Below are positions 53,228 to 64,000 of a stretch of DNA of 64,000 nt, piece by piece. The DNA lies in contig JAJEKV010000031.1 of NCBI GenBank assembly GCA_021234155.1, positions 15,617,748-15,681,747 of the forward strand, read 5' to 3'. Positions within the stretch are counted from its first letter, which is position 1, and every line of letters begins with the position of its first letter. A model generated the notes under the pieces. That model worked only from the letters and a program-made list of their open reading frames with translations. It did no database searches and was not told the DNA's origin. Source of the stretch: Isoetes taiwanensis (lineage: Eukaryota > Streptophyta > Lycopodiopsida > Isoetales > Isoetaceae). The translations under genes were made by a program, and so were the position numbers.

Positions 53228-54525
53228 CGTCGACGTCCAACGACGTCGCGTCGTCGATGAACGTCGGATCGTCGTCGTCGATCGACCACATCGTCGTTCA
53301 AGCGGCGACAAACGTCGTTCGGCGTCGTTCAGCGGCGGTCATCGGTACGGCGATGTCCGGTCCCACTGCGTGGCATGGGTACTGGCGCCAAAGCTGGCGG
53401 GCCTTCGTGTCAAAACACGTCGGCTAAGCGTCGTTCAGCGGCGTTTCCACCTGAAGCGGCGTCGGCGTCAGCGTCATGCGTGGAAATGGGGATTGCCAAA
53501 GGCTGGCGGACTGCGTGTCAAGGCAGCGCCCGGCGATGCCGTCGTTGAAACGGCGTTACTGCCCGGCGTGTCACATACACTGCGTGGCATGGTGCTGGTG
53601 CCAAGGCGGGCTGCGTGTCAAGACGTCGGCTTAAGCGTCGTTTAACGGCGTCACCTGAAGGAATTTTTTTTTTTTTTTGCCAACTAAAACCCTAACCCTA
53701 ACCCTAACCCTACATCCACGTTATAAAGTGGATCCATCGATGGCTGCTTTGTTATTCTTATTTTTTTGAGTGTTCTTCCCTATCTTGCTATAATGGTCCG
53801 GCGGTTGAAGACCACCTTCGGCGATATGTTCCTTCTAGCGGTAATCCTCCTCCTCCAAGGGAAGACAACTCCGGCAACCCCCTGCTTCTCCGGTGAGAAC
53901 CCTCCCTTCACCATCATTGGCAAAGATGAGTGAAAAGGAGCTTCGATTGCACTAACATCGGCGTTCCATGCGGAACATTTGGTAGAATGGCTCAAGAGCC
54001 AAACAAAAGAAACGACATTAATGGTGCGGATAATGATGCAAATGGTTGCATCAAAGCTGTCACGATCCTCGGGATGGACATAAGTAATGTATAAGCTTTT
54101 TTATGAATGGAAACAATAAGTTTTTTATCTATTTGTGTTGTCGTTGTATAAGCTTATTTTATGAATGGGAACAATCGGTATTTTTATTTATTTGTGTTAT
54201 TTGTATTGTATGTTGTTTTACGTTATGTTAAACAATCCACGGTTGGTCGTTTAACGGCGTTATGATCATTTGGCGTCGTTAAGCGGCGTCATGATCATCG
54301 GCGTGGCATATGAGGGGCATCGGGGGCGGCAAAGGCGATGTGGCATGCCTAGGTGTCGGGGCGGCGTCGGCTTGGCGTCGTTGAGCGGCGTCGGGATCAT
54401 CGGCGTGGCATATGAGGGGGCATCGGGCGGCGCAAGCGATGTGGCATGCCTAGGTGTCGGGCGGCGTCGGCTTGGCGTCGTTAAGCGGCGTCACCTGGGC
54501 GTCGATAAGCGGCGTCAAATATGGC
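53228..54525. repeat. CACTA left subterminal repeats
   Basis: Many variants of GGCGTCGTTAAGCGGCGTC occur at 53228-53660 and 54235-54525, in the latter with a duplicated unit of about 105 bases (ATCATCGGCGTGGCATATGA, near 54295 and 54398). Such arrays are the binding sites of CACTA accessory proteins in known families. Confidence 0.75.
53663..53712. repeat. T-run followed by a short telomere-like tract
   Basis: Sixteen T are followed by AACTAAAACCCTAACCCTAA and further CCCTAA units to about 53712, four units in all. The six-base unit differs from the usual plant CCCTAAA. AAACCCTAA is also the plant telo-box. It lies inside the CACTA element. Confidence 0.85.
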
Positions 54526-56928
54526 GGGAACCCGACGCTCGGGTTATTTACTTGTTATTTTCACTTTCGTTTGTTTGGATTTTTGCGCCCGTGGGTCTTC
54601 ATAAGGTAAGATCTCTGCTTTAATCTTTGTGTTAGAGTTAAACACCTCAAATGCTAATAGATTAGAAGATTGAATCTTGAAAGTATGTTAAAAACTTGAG
54701 GGATGCATGATCAAAGTCTTGGTCGGTTCCATCCAGAATGGAGAAGACTAAATGTATCGGGTTTATGCACCTCGAGCGAAGTTTCAATCTTCATAGATTA
54801 CAAAAGATTTGAAAGGTTGCGTGAATATAAGGTCTTGGTCGACTCCATTTCAAATGGGAGGACTAGATGTATCGGGTTCGAGGCACCCTTCAATCAAATG
54901 CTTTCTAAATATCATAAGCGTTGTATGAATCTGAATCTTAAGAATAAACATTTGATAAAATCATGAAAAAACATGGATATTTATAATTATTATATTATTA
55001 CATGGTTTTTATTAATATTTTTATTGTTTACTAGAAAAAAACAACATGGAATGACGTCGGAAGGAATTTGAGCGTAAAGTGAAGACGGAAAGCTTTGAGA
55101 AAGTTACATGGCGACTTGCGCAAGAATGTTACCCCAACAATTGCCACAAATAGTCCAATTAGACCCGGTGGACCCTAGTCTTCCTAGAGGTGGGGTGGTG
55201 TGCATGAAATGAATGCGCCCGATGTATGTACCATAAACATGTTTTGAATGATTAGTTAACTTTATATCTTGATGTTACTTTTTTTTTGCGGTTGTACTTG
55301 CCAGGCGGTTATATTGCAATTGTTCGATGTGCAAAGGACAAATAAAGCGGATGAGAAAAACTGTCTCGACCATGTTGAAATATGGTGAATGCGGACAAAT
55401 CCGGTGCTCTCGGGCGCACATGTGGGGTATTCAGCGAGGTATAATACGAATCTTATGAGCGATAATCAACTACTCTCATGTACTTGAATCGATGTCTTAA
55501 CTTAGTTTGCTTGTATTTTGTTAGGAAGAAATTGAGAATGAAGTGAGCTCGAAGCAGTATATAGATTTTGGGGTTATGTTGTCATTGGAAGTAGATGATG
55601 TTGATACTATGAATGCGTTCATAGAAAACCCTACAAAAGAAAGCCATCAACTTCCTCAAAGAGTATCCCATTCATTGATAGAACTTCGTCGTGCAATGGC
55701 CGTTGCCAAGATTGGAGGGAATGACAATGTTCATCAAAATTGGAATGTACTAGATCATGTCGAAGAAAATAATCTTCCACCTTCACTAGTCCATTTGGTC
55801 CAGCCCTTTACAGATAAAGATCGTAAGAAATTCAATGCATGGCCTAGAGGCAAGCCAATTATTTATGGGGAGCAATTTACATATTGGGGTAGGCAGTACA
55901 TGATTAAAAATAGTCGGGTCCCGGTCTTTGGCACTGGGATTATATATTATGACTAGTGTGAAAGTCAAAGATAATACATTTGTTCCTTTAATGCCATATG
56001 TAGGTCACGAATATAACTTCGGACACTTGGCATAAATTGAGTAAGCATCGATGGCGCATGCTCATCTATGGCCTAAATTCAAAATGCGAACAATATCAAG
56101 CCCGGTGACTCACGCCAAGCTTCACATATATTGATGGTCGATCCTCGGTTGCATGGAAACCTTCTTTGCTTTTTATTAATAGCTCTATCGAGAATCTGAA
56201 GCTACCAATTGTGAATTTGTCGAGAGGCAAACAAAGACCAAGAAGATTTTTTTAGCCGTAAAATTGTGAGGAGATATATCATGGTTTATGCTATAAAAAC
56301 TTTGTGTATTGGTGATGAATTGTTCATTGAATATGAATACGGTGAACCAATCTAGGAGGTCCTTTGATGATGTACTCAAATTACTCATATAATTTTTGTC
56401 GGAATGCACCATTTTCTTCTTCTTCTTGAATTCTTCTTCTTCTTCTCTTGGAATGAGATTGCACATATTGAAGATAAATGTGTATTATATCTTCAATATA
56501 TGCTTTGATTATGACATAAAATTTTATATTTCGTTTCGTTATTAAATGCTTAAAATTTAACAAACACGGGCTCTCAATGTATGTATCAATCGCATATATT
56601 TCGTTTAATCGTGATGCGGGGTAGGCAAGTGGATATAAGACCACATCAAAGCGTCTTGAATTGGCGACATCAAAAAGTCATTGCGGATAGCGAGAATTAG
56701 AATACATTGAGCGGTATGGTACAAACATGGGCAACGCATAATGAAGAGTACAATGATGAAGATGAGCAGAATACGATGATGAAGATGATGACAATGCCCT
56801 ATGGGCGACTTCATGGAAGTTGAGGAACCCATAGCCGACATGTTAGATGCATTTGGCCCAATCTTCGACAACGACCTAGATGGCGATATAAATACTCCCC
56901 TAACGATGGTCATGAAGATCGCGTTTTA
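54526..56928 (+). other. CACTA interior upstream of the transposase core
   Basis: Several open stretches exist, the longest at 55543-55956 (138 codons including stop; SSKQYIDFGVMLSLEVDDVD, FNAWPRGKPIIYGEQFTYWG). I do not recognise their domain. They may be exons of the transposase or of a second element protein. Confidence 0.4.
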
Positions 56929-59900
56929 TTGGAGGAGGCGCATAAAGCATTATATCCGGTGCAAGCATATCTAGATTGGCGACATCTTTATTGATATTAA
57001 ACCTTCAAGCCAAATTCAAATGGAGCAATGCCAGTGTTACGGCTTTGTTAGAGTAAGTACAATTGCAATCACTTGACTTATTGAATTTGTAGTTGAATGT
57101 ATACGTAAAGGATACGTTTTATCACGAGGTTATTGCAAGAGAAAATACTCCCACAAGGGAACACTATGCCCAAAAGTCGCCTTTGAAATAAAAATATATT
57201 GGCGACTCTTTGGTTTAGGCTACCATAAGATTCACGCTTGTCCAAATGATTGCATGGTATATTATCCGGATGACATCTACAAGAACGAAACATGCCTAAA
57301 TGTGGTGCCTCTAGGTACAATGCGGATGCCAAAGGAAAGGCCCGTCCGATGAAGGTGGTTCGCTACTTTCCATTGATCCCTCGCATAAGGCTATTGTTTC
57401 GATGTGAATCTCTAACTTAGCTCATTGGTTGGTGTGCAGCTAATGCGTCGGTGACAATGTACTCAGCGTGGTTAGTATTTGCAAGCAATGGAAGCATATT
57501 GATGAAACATGGCGAATTTGGAAGAAACCCACGAAATCTCAGATTAGGGTTGGCAGCGGATGGTGTTAATCCTTATGGGCGTCAATCCGGCGTGGTCAAC
57601 TTGGCGATAGTGTTGATCAACTATAATTTACCACCGTGGTTACTCATGAAGACTAGCCATTTAATGGTAGTACTATTAGTTCGGGACCGAAGAAGCGGGA
57701 AAGTCTAGATCCATATCTGAAAATAGTTATTGATGAGCTTTTGACATTGTGGAGTGAAGGTATTGAAGTTTCGATGTCTCAAGAGAACCGTCTTTGACGA
57801 AGATTTACCTTGAGAGCAATCTTAATGTGGACAACGGCGATTGGCCTGGTTTGTATGAACTCTCACGGACTCCAAGTAATGCGGATATGCGGCATGTCAC
57901 TTGTGTGGGTTTGAGCAGTTGAACTCTCGCCGCGGTCAGCGGCATTGCACAAAAATGTCTATGCAAACTTCAAGAGATATACGCCAATGGAAAATCGACT
58001 TCGATCGTAGGTCAAAGAAAAACATTACCTTGAAGAGCCTCCCAAAAGGTTGACAATGAGAGATTGGGGTAACATGTGGGATGCTTGTTGAAGGAAATAA
58101 GGTTAAGGAATGAAGTGGAAAGCATCCTTCTTCCTTCTACCCTATTGGACAGAATTGAAGATCCATCATCTTCTTGATCCCATGCACATCTTTAAAAACG
58201 TTTGGCGTCTATTTGGAAGCATGTCACCGGGACGTAAGGACACGGATGCGACCACGAGAAGATCTACAAGAAAGGCTGGATCAAAATCTAAAAGCATGGT
58301 TAAATGTCGAAGAAGGAATAAGGCCACAAAGTGGATTGGATCGTGCCTAGAAAATGTATGAAACCCGTTCGAGAAGCGATCAAGGCAATAAAGACTCCGG
58401 CGGGATATATGCATTAGTTGCGTAATTGTTTCTCTAACGAAGGGGAGTTAGCGGGTTGAAATCTCATGATTGGCATAAGATGTTGCGGTTTGTTATGCCT
58501 ATTGTTACGAGGGGTCGATCCCGGCGGTCCACTACATGCAATATGTCTCCTATCGAGTTTTCCAGGTTAGATGCAGTTTAGAAAACACTCGATCTTTGAA
58601 CTCTCACTTAACTTTTTTCTTTCTTAAATGATATTTAGATGGATTACAAGGAAGGAGATCGACAAATGAAATTGCGGACATGCGAACTAAGGTCGTTGAG
58701 GCATGTTGTATGCTAGAGAAAGAATTCCCAACAAGTTTTACGGACATACAAACTCACTTACTAGTGCATTTAGTGGACGAAGTAGAGCTTGCGGGCACAA
58801 CAAATCCTAGATGGATGTTTTTATAGAAGCGCTTTCGAAGGTCCTCAAGGACTTGCGTGCGTCGAAAGGCAAGGCGAGGAGGGTTGCATGGCGAGGGTTG
58901 GTTATACGAGAGTCATTATTCTATGTCACAGAGTTCTTGGCGATCTACACCCCAATGCTCCACGATTATGGACCGATGAAGACACTCCAACTATAATTGG
59001 AGAAGTTCAGAAGGAAGACCACGAAGAAATTGTTCACACTAGAAGAGCAGGCAAAAAGTCAATAAGTTTCTCATCTACAACTCCACTCCCATGGAGAAAT
59101 GGATAAAAAATACGAGGAAGAAAAAATAAAAGAGATGAGGAGAGAAGGCGCTATCGACAAAAGAATCATAAACAACCACTTCCGGATCATCTAGGGGGTC
59201 TGTCAAGTGAGATAAACAATAAATGGCTGCTCGAACAACTAGAGATGGCAAGGCAGCGTGGCGAACATGTTTCTAGCGAAGAATTTGCATATGCTAAAGG
59301 CGTGTCACTATTTGTAAGTGCAACTTAATAGCATATAATTCACGAGTTTCGTTCGTTATTTTGAACATTTGTTCCTTTACTTTGTAGTATAATTCATATG
59401 CATCAATATGGTCTTACGGTGCTCACTTTCGACGACAAAGTGTGGATCATGGCAAACGACTTATGATTGTGGTATATCAGCAAAGTTTAGTACAGTTTGC
59501 CGGGGCTGGTAGTCTGAGACCCAAACCCAATCGAGGCAATGTTGGAATGGATTGGTACTATAAAGACTATCATGGAGGTTGATGTCGGTAGTGCATTCAA
59601 AACAATGTTGTTTGATGCGAATGGTTTGATCTTTGTGTCTTGGTGCTCATGCCACGATACGCAAAGATGCGAGTGGCCTATATTCACTAGATTCAACTTC
59701 GTCGGTATATCGTGGTCAAGACACACTCGTGAGGGTTGAGCAATGTGAACAAGTATGTTTACTTGGATGCAATAAAATTTATATATGTCATTAACAAAGG
59801 AACTAATGTAATAGAGGTTTTGTAGGTCACCTTCGTTTCGGATCCTTTGCAAGATCGGTGGTGGTTCGTAGTTCCATGTAATGCTCGCTCCGCATATTTG

Positions 59901-60000
59901 AAGGTGAAGAAGAGATGGCGGTCGAATAGGGAGGTGGGGGGTTGGGGGCAGACTATTGTCATGATAGAAGACTACCATCGATTGAACCTTCATTACTTTA
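56929..60000 (+). pseudogene. CACTA transposase (TNP2/Transposase_21-like), fragmented
   Basis: In changing frames the order of blocks follows plant TNP2 proteins. They are EEAHKALYPG and LQAKFKWSN (56930-57055), LPQGNTMPKS and LGYHKIHACPNDCMVYY (57150-57260), KVVRYFPLIPRI (57350), RNPRNLRLGLAADGVNPYGR with YNLPPWLLMK (57510-57650), LDPYLKIVIDELLTLWSEG, LLDPMHIFKNVWRLFGSM (58165-58225), GLKSHDWHKML (58455), a C-terminal WYYKDYHGG (59560) and DPLQDRWWFVVPCNARSAYL (59840-59895). The family cuts and pastes CACTA elements. Single-base breaks between nearly all blocks make it inactive as written; some may be sequencing indels. Confidence 0.78.
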
Positions 60001-60029
60001 TTATGATTATTATATTTTCTTCCCACATA

Positions 60030-62170
60030 TGAATAAGAAAATACTTTGGCATCTTGAATTTAGGCAACATTAGTATTGCAACTTGAAGTTATCATAGACA
60101 TTTATGCCAAGTTAATTGGCATCCTAGTATAGAACCTATGGCTTGCAAGCGCCGTCGAGAGGCAGTTCTACATCTGAGTTGATTACCGCTTTATGTTTAA
60201 TTAATCATAAAATGTGAAGATTCCCTTCAAAATGCAAGATTCATATACAAAAATCATATATGTATTCCCTTCAAAATACAAAATTCATATAAAAACCCAT
60301 ACACAATTCAAATACACAAAACAAAGTGGATGCGGTGCACATCTAGTGGTATATATCGGCATCGGTGTGATCCACTCATGAGGCTCGAAGGTGCTTTCGA
60401 CGGTGATTTCCTCCACCCGTCGAGAACAAGCCTCCCGAAGCATGGAATCCAAGCCCTCCGGCGTGGTGTCACATTTCCCAAAAGGAATTCATGCGAGCAC
60501 TTCGCATGCCTGGTTGGTCTGGTGCAACTTTTTGAAAGTAGGGCCCCAACAAATGTTTCCCTTCCCAAAGGCCCTATCCTCTAGCATACGGGCCAAGCAC
60601 AACGAGCTCACCATGCATTTCTTGACTTTTCGAGATGTATTGGGAAGGTTCGGCCTCCCGATGTCTGGCGAGGTCTTTCTTGCCCTATCCTGCGGCTTTG
60701 TCATGGCTTGCTTGAACTCGGCGCCTTTCTTGGGTTAGGTTGCGTCTCTAGCCACTCCGGGTGGAAGCGATTCAGGTGCTCCGGCGGCCTTTGCGGCCTC
60801 CGGTGCTTGCATCAGCGGGCATGCATCAGAGAAGCGGCCATGGCAGATGTAGGTGAGACTCAAACGAAGGAGGAGGAGGAGGAAGCCGGAGGGCTTGGGG
60901 GCGGAGGGACCCGGAGGAGGCGGAGAAGCCGGAGGACTAATAGGGCAATATATATGGCATCTCGGCATCTTAAAACAAAACAAATTTAAATGCGGCGTCG
61001 TTATAGCCAAAACGTCGTTATAGGCGTCGTTAAGCGACCTTTAAGCGTCGTTAAGCGGCGTCTATCGTCTTAAAAGCGGCGTCTACGTTCTTTAAAAGTC
61101 ATCGGCGGCTTTCATTTTTCCCATTTCTTTTATGATTTGAGTATTGCGAGCGATCCTCGGATCCTAGTTTTTTCATTGCGAGTTATTGTGAGTTTTTTTT
61201 TCTTTATTGCTTTTTGGGATACATGGCCATGGAAGGTATGCTTCGGCAGCTTGAACGGTCGAGGGAGGAGATGAGGATTCAAGAAGCAGAGAGAGATATG
61301 GAACTGTCTTCACAAGTAAGGCTACACTCGTAGTTTATACACTTTATTGTATTTTATCTATTTTCTAATCTATAGCTTGGTGTAGGAGCCGTCGAGGGCA
61401 TGAGAAGGAAGGGAATCCTCCGTGAACCCCTCCTCCACTTTCGAAGATGAGGACTATGAAACAACGATCCATCGGATGAAAGTGTTAAAAGTATGTGATT
61501 GGTGAAAGGCGCGACCAAATTGCTAGGAACCGGTGAGCTGCCTAGCATGGCGAGGGTGCTTCTTGAAAAGATGGTCAGGGGTTTGGAAGCACCACGGGGA
61601 AAAACAGCATTAACATGATACTAGCGTCGACATGTGCATGGCTGATGCGGACATACTTGACATGGAGCTATGGTTCAAAGGGATGGACAAGTGGAGGACT
61701 TCACGATAGAAACCATCATGCCAAGCTTCCGGGAGGAGTATCTTTGAATTGTTCAAGTGATCTTTTGTTCAATAAACCTATGTTTTGTACATTGTTATAT
61801 TTTCTCTTGGGTACAATCTAGCATTGATACATATGCGAACATGATCGAAGGATTCTTGAAGATATTTTGCATTCTTACATTTGGATATCGCCTTCTTGAT
61901 TCGATTTGCCATTTCGGAACTGAGGTTTTGCGACATTTCGACTTGAATTTGGTAGAACCGACGGCGAGATTATTTGTGGTTTGGACTCTCCTGTAGCTCT
62001 TACAAATGGGACACTTCCATGTTCTAAATCTTTCAAATGCACATTCTTAGAAGTTTGTGATGGAAAGTCGGCTTGGATTTTTCTCCAACTTTGGTGATAG
62101 AAGCAGACCACTAAATTTATGTTTCTTTGTGGCTTGAAGTCAAGCTGCATCTTCAAATCTTCCAAATCAG
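60030..62170. other. Region without recognised genes; CACTA-like repeats at 60985-61110
   Basis: Repeats of the GCGTCGTTAAGCG type lie at 60985-61110. A short frame at 61224 (MAMEGMLRQLERSREEMRIQ) ends at a possible GTAAG donor near 61315. A minus-strand frame (62186-61875) is open but unfamiliar. I support no gene here. Confidence 0.4.
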
Positions 62171-62172
62171 CT

Positions 62173-62283
62173 CGGTTGCCTTTCATAGCGGGCTGCCCAA
62201 ACGATTCTAATGCTAACCCTTTGACCTAGACCTTCTCAAAAATTCGAAAAATTGGGCGTGTCTTTGGAGATGAATTAGGGATC
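62173..62283. repeat. Large direct repeat, left copy
   Basis: CGGTTGCCT, AGCGGGCTGCCC, TCTAATGCTAACCC, TTTGACCTAGACCTTCTCA and GGGCGTGTCTTTGGAGATGA follow in the same order at 63890-63998. The two copies are about 1.7 kb apart, so the window may contain one unit of a long tandem repeat or two ends of an element. Confidence 0.85.
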
Positions 62284-62475
62284 AGTGGCAAAAATCAGAA
62301 TTTATTTTTCGTGCAATGCATTAATTATGAATTTAATCGTGTGTTGCCCTGCAAAAGCCCCGACTTCTAATTGCCACATCGGGAGGAGGACGGGTCAAAC
62401 TCCGTTCCGTTAGTTCCCCTTGCTATGAGTTTCGGACGCTCTTCGGGCCCGCGTTCCAAGCGCAACTTGAGACTA

Positions 62476-63372
62476 GGACTCGGCCCCAAAGCGTAAACCC
62501 TTCTAGAGCACGGCAGCTCATAGGTTTCGTTTGGGAACCCTCTCCTTGTCGGTCGGCCGGGACCTAGCGGCGTGTCTTGAAGTGGAGTTGGGGTGTTGGC
62601 CGCCAGGCCAGCGGACCCTAAAATACCTCCGAGGCTGCTTTCCCCAAATTTCCTCTCCCTAAGGCCACGGGGAAGAGCGGGCAACCTCCCTCTCTCGGAA
62701 CCACGATTTGGCTCTGCCAATGGACTCAGAACGTTGACATTGCTCGGAAACCAAGTTCCGTGGCCAAAAAGCCGGGACTTCGGCCCCAAAGCGTAAACCC
62801 TTCTAGAGCACGGCAGCCCACGGGGTTTCGTTTGGGAGGCCCTCTCCTTGTCGGTCGGTAGGGACTTTGCGCCATGTCTTGAAGTGGGTTGGGGTGTTGG
62901 CCAGGAGGCGGACACTAAAATCCCCTCAGGGGCTGCTTGCCCCAAATTTCCTCTCCCCAAGGCCACAGGGGAAGGGGCGGGCAACCTCCCCCTCACGGAA
63001 CGCGATTTGGCTCACGCCAATGGACTCGAATACCCGACATTGCCACGGGGATCAAGTTCCGTGGCGAAGGCCGGGGACTCGGCCCCAAAAGCGTAAACCC
63101 TTCTAGAGCACGGCAACCCACGGGGTTTTTCGTTTGAGGCCCTCTCCTTGTCGGATCGGCCGGGACTTTGCGCCATGTCTTGAAGTGGAGTTGGGGTGTT
63201 GGCCTTGAGGCGGACACTAAAATCCCTCGGGGGGCTGCTTGCCCGAATTTCCCTCTCCCAAGGCCCGGGGCCGGGTGAGGCGACCTCCGGCTCTCGGGAA
63301 TCGCTTGATCTCGACTACGCCAATGGACTCGAGCGTCGACATTGCCACAGGGACCAAGTTCCGTGGCCAGAA
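62476..63372. repeat. Three tandem repeats of about 300 bases, GC-rich
   Basis: Copies start at 62476, 62775 and 63075 with GGACT.CGGCCCCAAA and GCGTAAACCCTTCTAGAGCA, and each ends near TTCCGTGGCCA..AGCCGG. Identity is roughly 80-90 percent with many one- or two-base indels. The repeats make long but meaningless open frames on both strands. Confidence 0.9.
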
Positions 63373-64000
63373 GACCACCCGAACTCAAGAAGCGCCAAAG
63401 TAGCTCACTTCCATCACACTCGTAGTCAATTGGCCTAGGATGTGCATGCGGGATCTTGTCGTGGAGGGCGTGAGTGTGTTTCCTTCTTCTTAAAACCGGC
63501 CAGGTGTAACTTGCTCCCTAGGGTAATTTCGCCATTCGGACGATTTGGCGGGGTCTATTTGCCATTCGGAGCATCCCGGTGCCCGACGACAAAACAGTTG
63601 CGGTTTCTACAAGGCCAGACATCGGGGCCCAGCGGTTTGACAAGTTCTCTGGGCCCGATCTGGAATCTTTTGGACCTTCGAAGAGGGGCCTGAGCGGAGG
63701 ATCAACGGTCCGGATAGGGGAGCCGGGCTCAGGAGGGGTGGTCATTAGCGTGCACGCCAGGGGGGCGGCTGCGCCCGGGGAAGGGCTGCCTCGGGAACTT
63801 TTGGATCCCGCCTCACGGGGTCAGGACTCTCCCCTCTTGTGAGGGATCACGCAAGGTCGGCCTCGTTTGACTTGGGGAAGGGTGCATTTCGGTTGCCTAC
63901 AGCGGGCTGCCCCGGCCGTTCTAATGCTAACCCTTTGACCTAGACCTTCTCAGAAAATTCCGAAAAGTGGGCGTGTCTTTGGAGATGAATTAGGGATCCG
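63373..64000. repeat. End of the repeat unit and right copy of the direct repeat
   Basis: 63373-63889 is GC-rich with no recognised gene. 63890-63998 is the right copy of the direct repeat described at 62173, and the window ends inside it. Confidence 0.7.

Larger units (their letters stand above)
53215..61110 (+). mobile_element. CACTA (En/Spm-type) DNA transposon, left end and body
   Basis: The left end CACTACAAGGGATCG at 53215 matches the CACTA terminal signature. Subterminal repeats built on GTCGTT.AGCGGCG follow directly, and a TNP2-type transposase lies inside. Repeats of the same kind return at 60985-61110, which could be the right subterminal region. I could not find a matching TAGTG terminus, so the right boundary is provisional and may lie beyond the window. 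Its left end lies in the LTR fragment ending at 53214. The coding part has many frame breaks. Confidence 0.75.

Noticed and set aside
59487-60026. Minus-strand open frame of 179 codons
   Set aside because: It is antisense to the C-terminal part of the CACTA transposase, which has recognisable motifs on the plus strand.
60335-60350. Right terminus of the CACTA element at CTAGTGG
   Set aside because: It lacks the inverted complement of CACTACAAGG and lies before the right-hand subterminal-type repeats.
62367-63388. Long open frames across the 300-base repeats on both strands
   Set aside because: They repeat with the tandem units, shift frame at unit-to-unit indels and resemble no protein family.

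Overview
The window looks like repeat-rich nuclear DNA of a land plant. Two host genes support this. One is an intact seven-exon RETICULATA-RELATED (plastid, DUF3411) gene on the minus strand. The other is a decayed piece of SPAG6/PF16, an armadillo protein of the flagellar central apparatus. PF16 is kept by plants with swimming sperm, so a fern is the best guess; another seed-free plant or a cycad/Ginkgo-type gymnosperm is possible. Most of the rest is transposable elements, many nested in or joined to each other. I saw no rRNA, tRNA or CRISPR array.

Layout, left half. A LINE 3' end with a poly-A tail (1-635) is followed by direct repeats, a LINE tail with a tetranucleotide microsatellite (1692-1815), a small candidate MITE (2381-2500) and a minus-strand LINE remnant (2967-3447). 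Three separated blocks (3806-5662, 17276-17897 and 21966-22637, all minus) are pieces of one multi-exon gene. Its C-terminus resembles a beta-class amino-methyltransferase (N6_N4_Mtase type). An 11.6 kb LTR retrotransposon (5668-17270, target duplication GTCTT) splits it between the first two blocks, and a 4 kb LINE (about 17888-21965) splits it again. The LTR element is minus-oriented, has an initiator-tRNA-Met-type primer site and has no recognisable pol. Its 5' leader carries five conserved hairpins spaced about 210 bp or twice that. A related element at 51.0-53.2 kb has two hairpins with changed but still pairing stems.

Layout, middle. A repeat-rich region at 22.7-24.1 kb contains palindromes of CRT/DRE-like cores. 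A LINE (24145-25560, minus) abuts a truncated LTR, followed by a Ty3/gypsy chromovirus (minus, about 26160-31690) with gag, protease, RT, RNase H, integrase and chromodomain. Upstream of it lie an unrecognised reading frame and a LINE endonuclease part (32094-33650). Two Helitron 3' ends of one family, facing outwards, lie at 34937 and 46045. Between them are a PPR fragment, the PF16 fragment and the intact RER gene.

Layout, right. A LINE (47870-50760, minus) is followed by the 5' part of an LTR element (51.0-53.2 kb, minus), then a CACTA (En/Spm) element from 53215. The CACTA element has subterminal GTCGTTAAGCGGCG-type repeats, a short telomere-like tract and a broken TNP2-type transposase (56.9-60.0 kb). 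The end of the window holds three tandem 300 bp repeats inside a larger direct repeat about 1.7 kb apart.

The genes do not form a pathway. The main interest is structural: the leader hairpin array, the interrupted methyltransferase-like gene, and the Helitron-bounded island that holds the only intact host gene.
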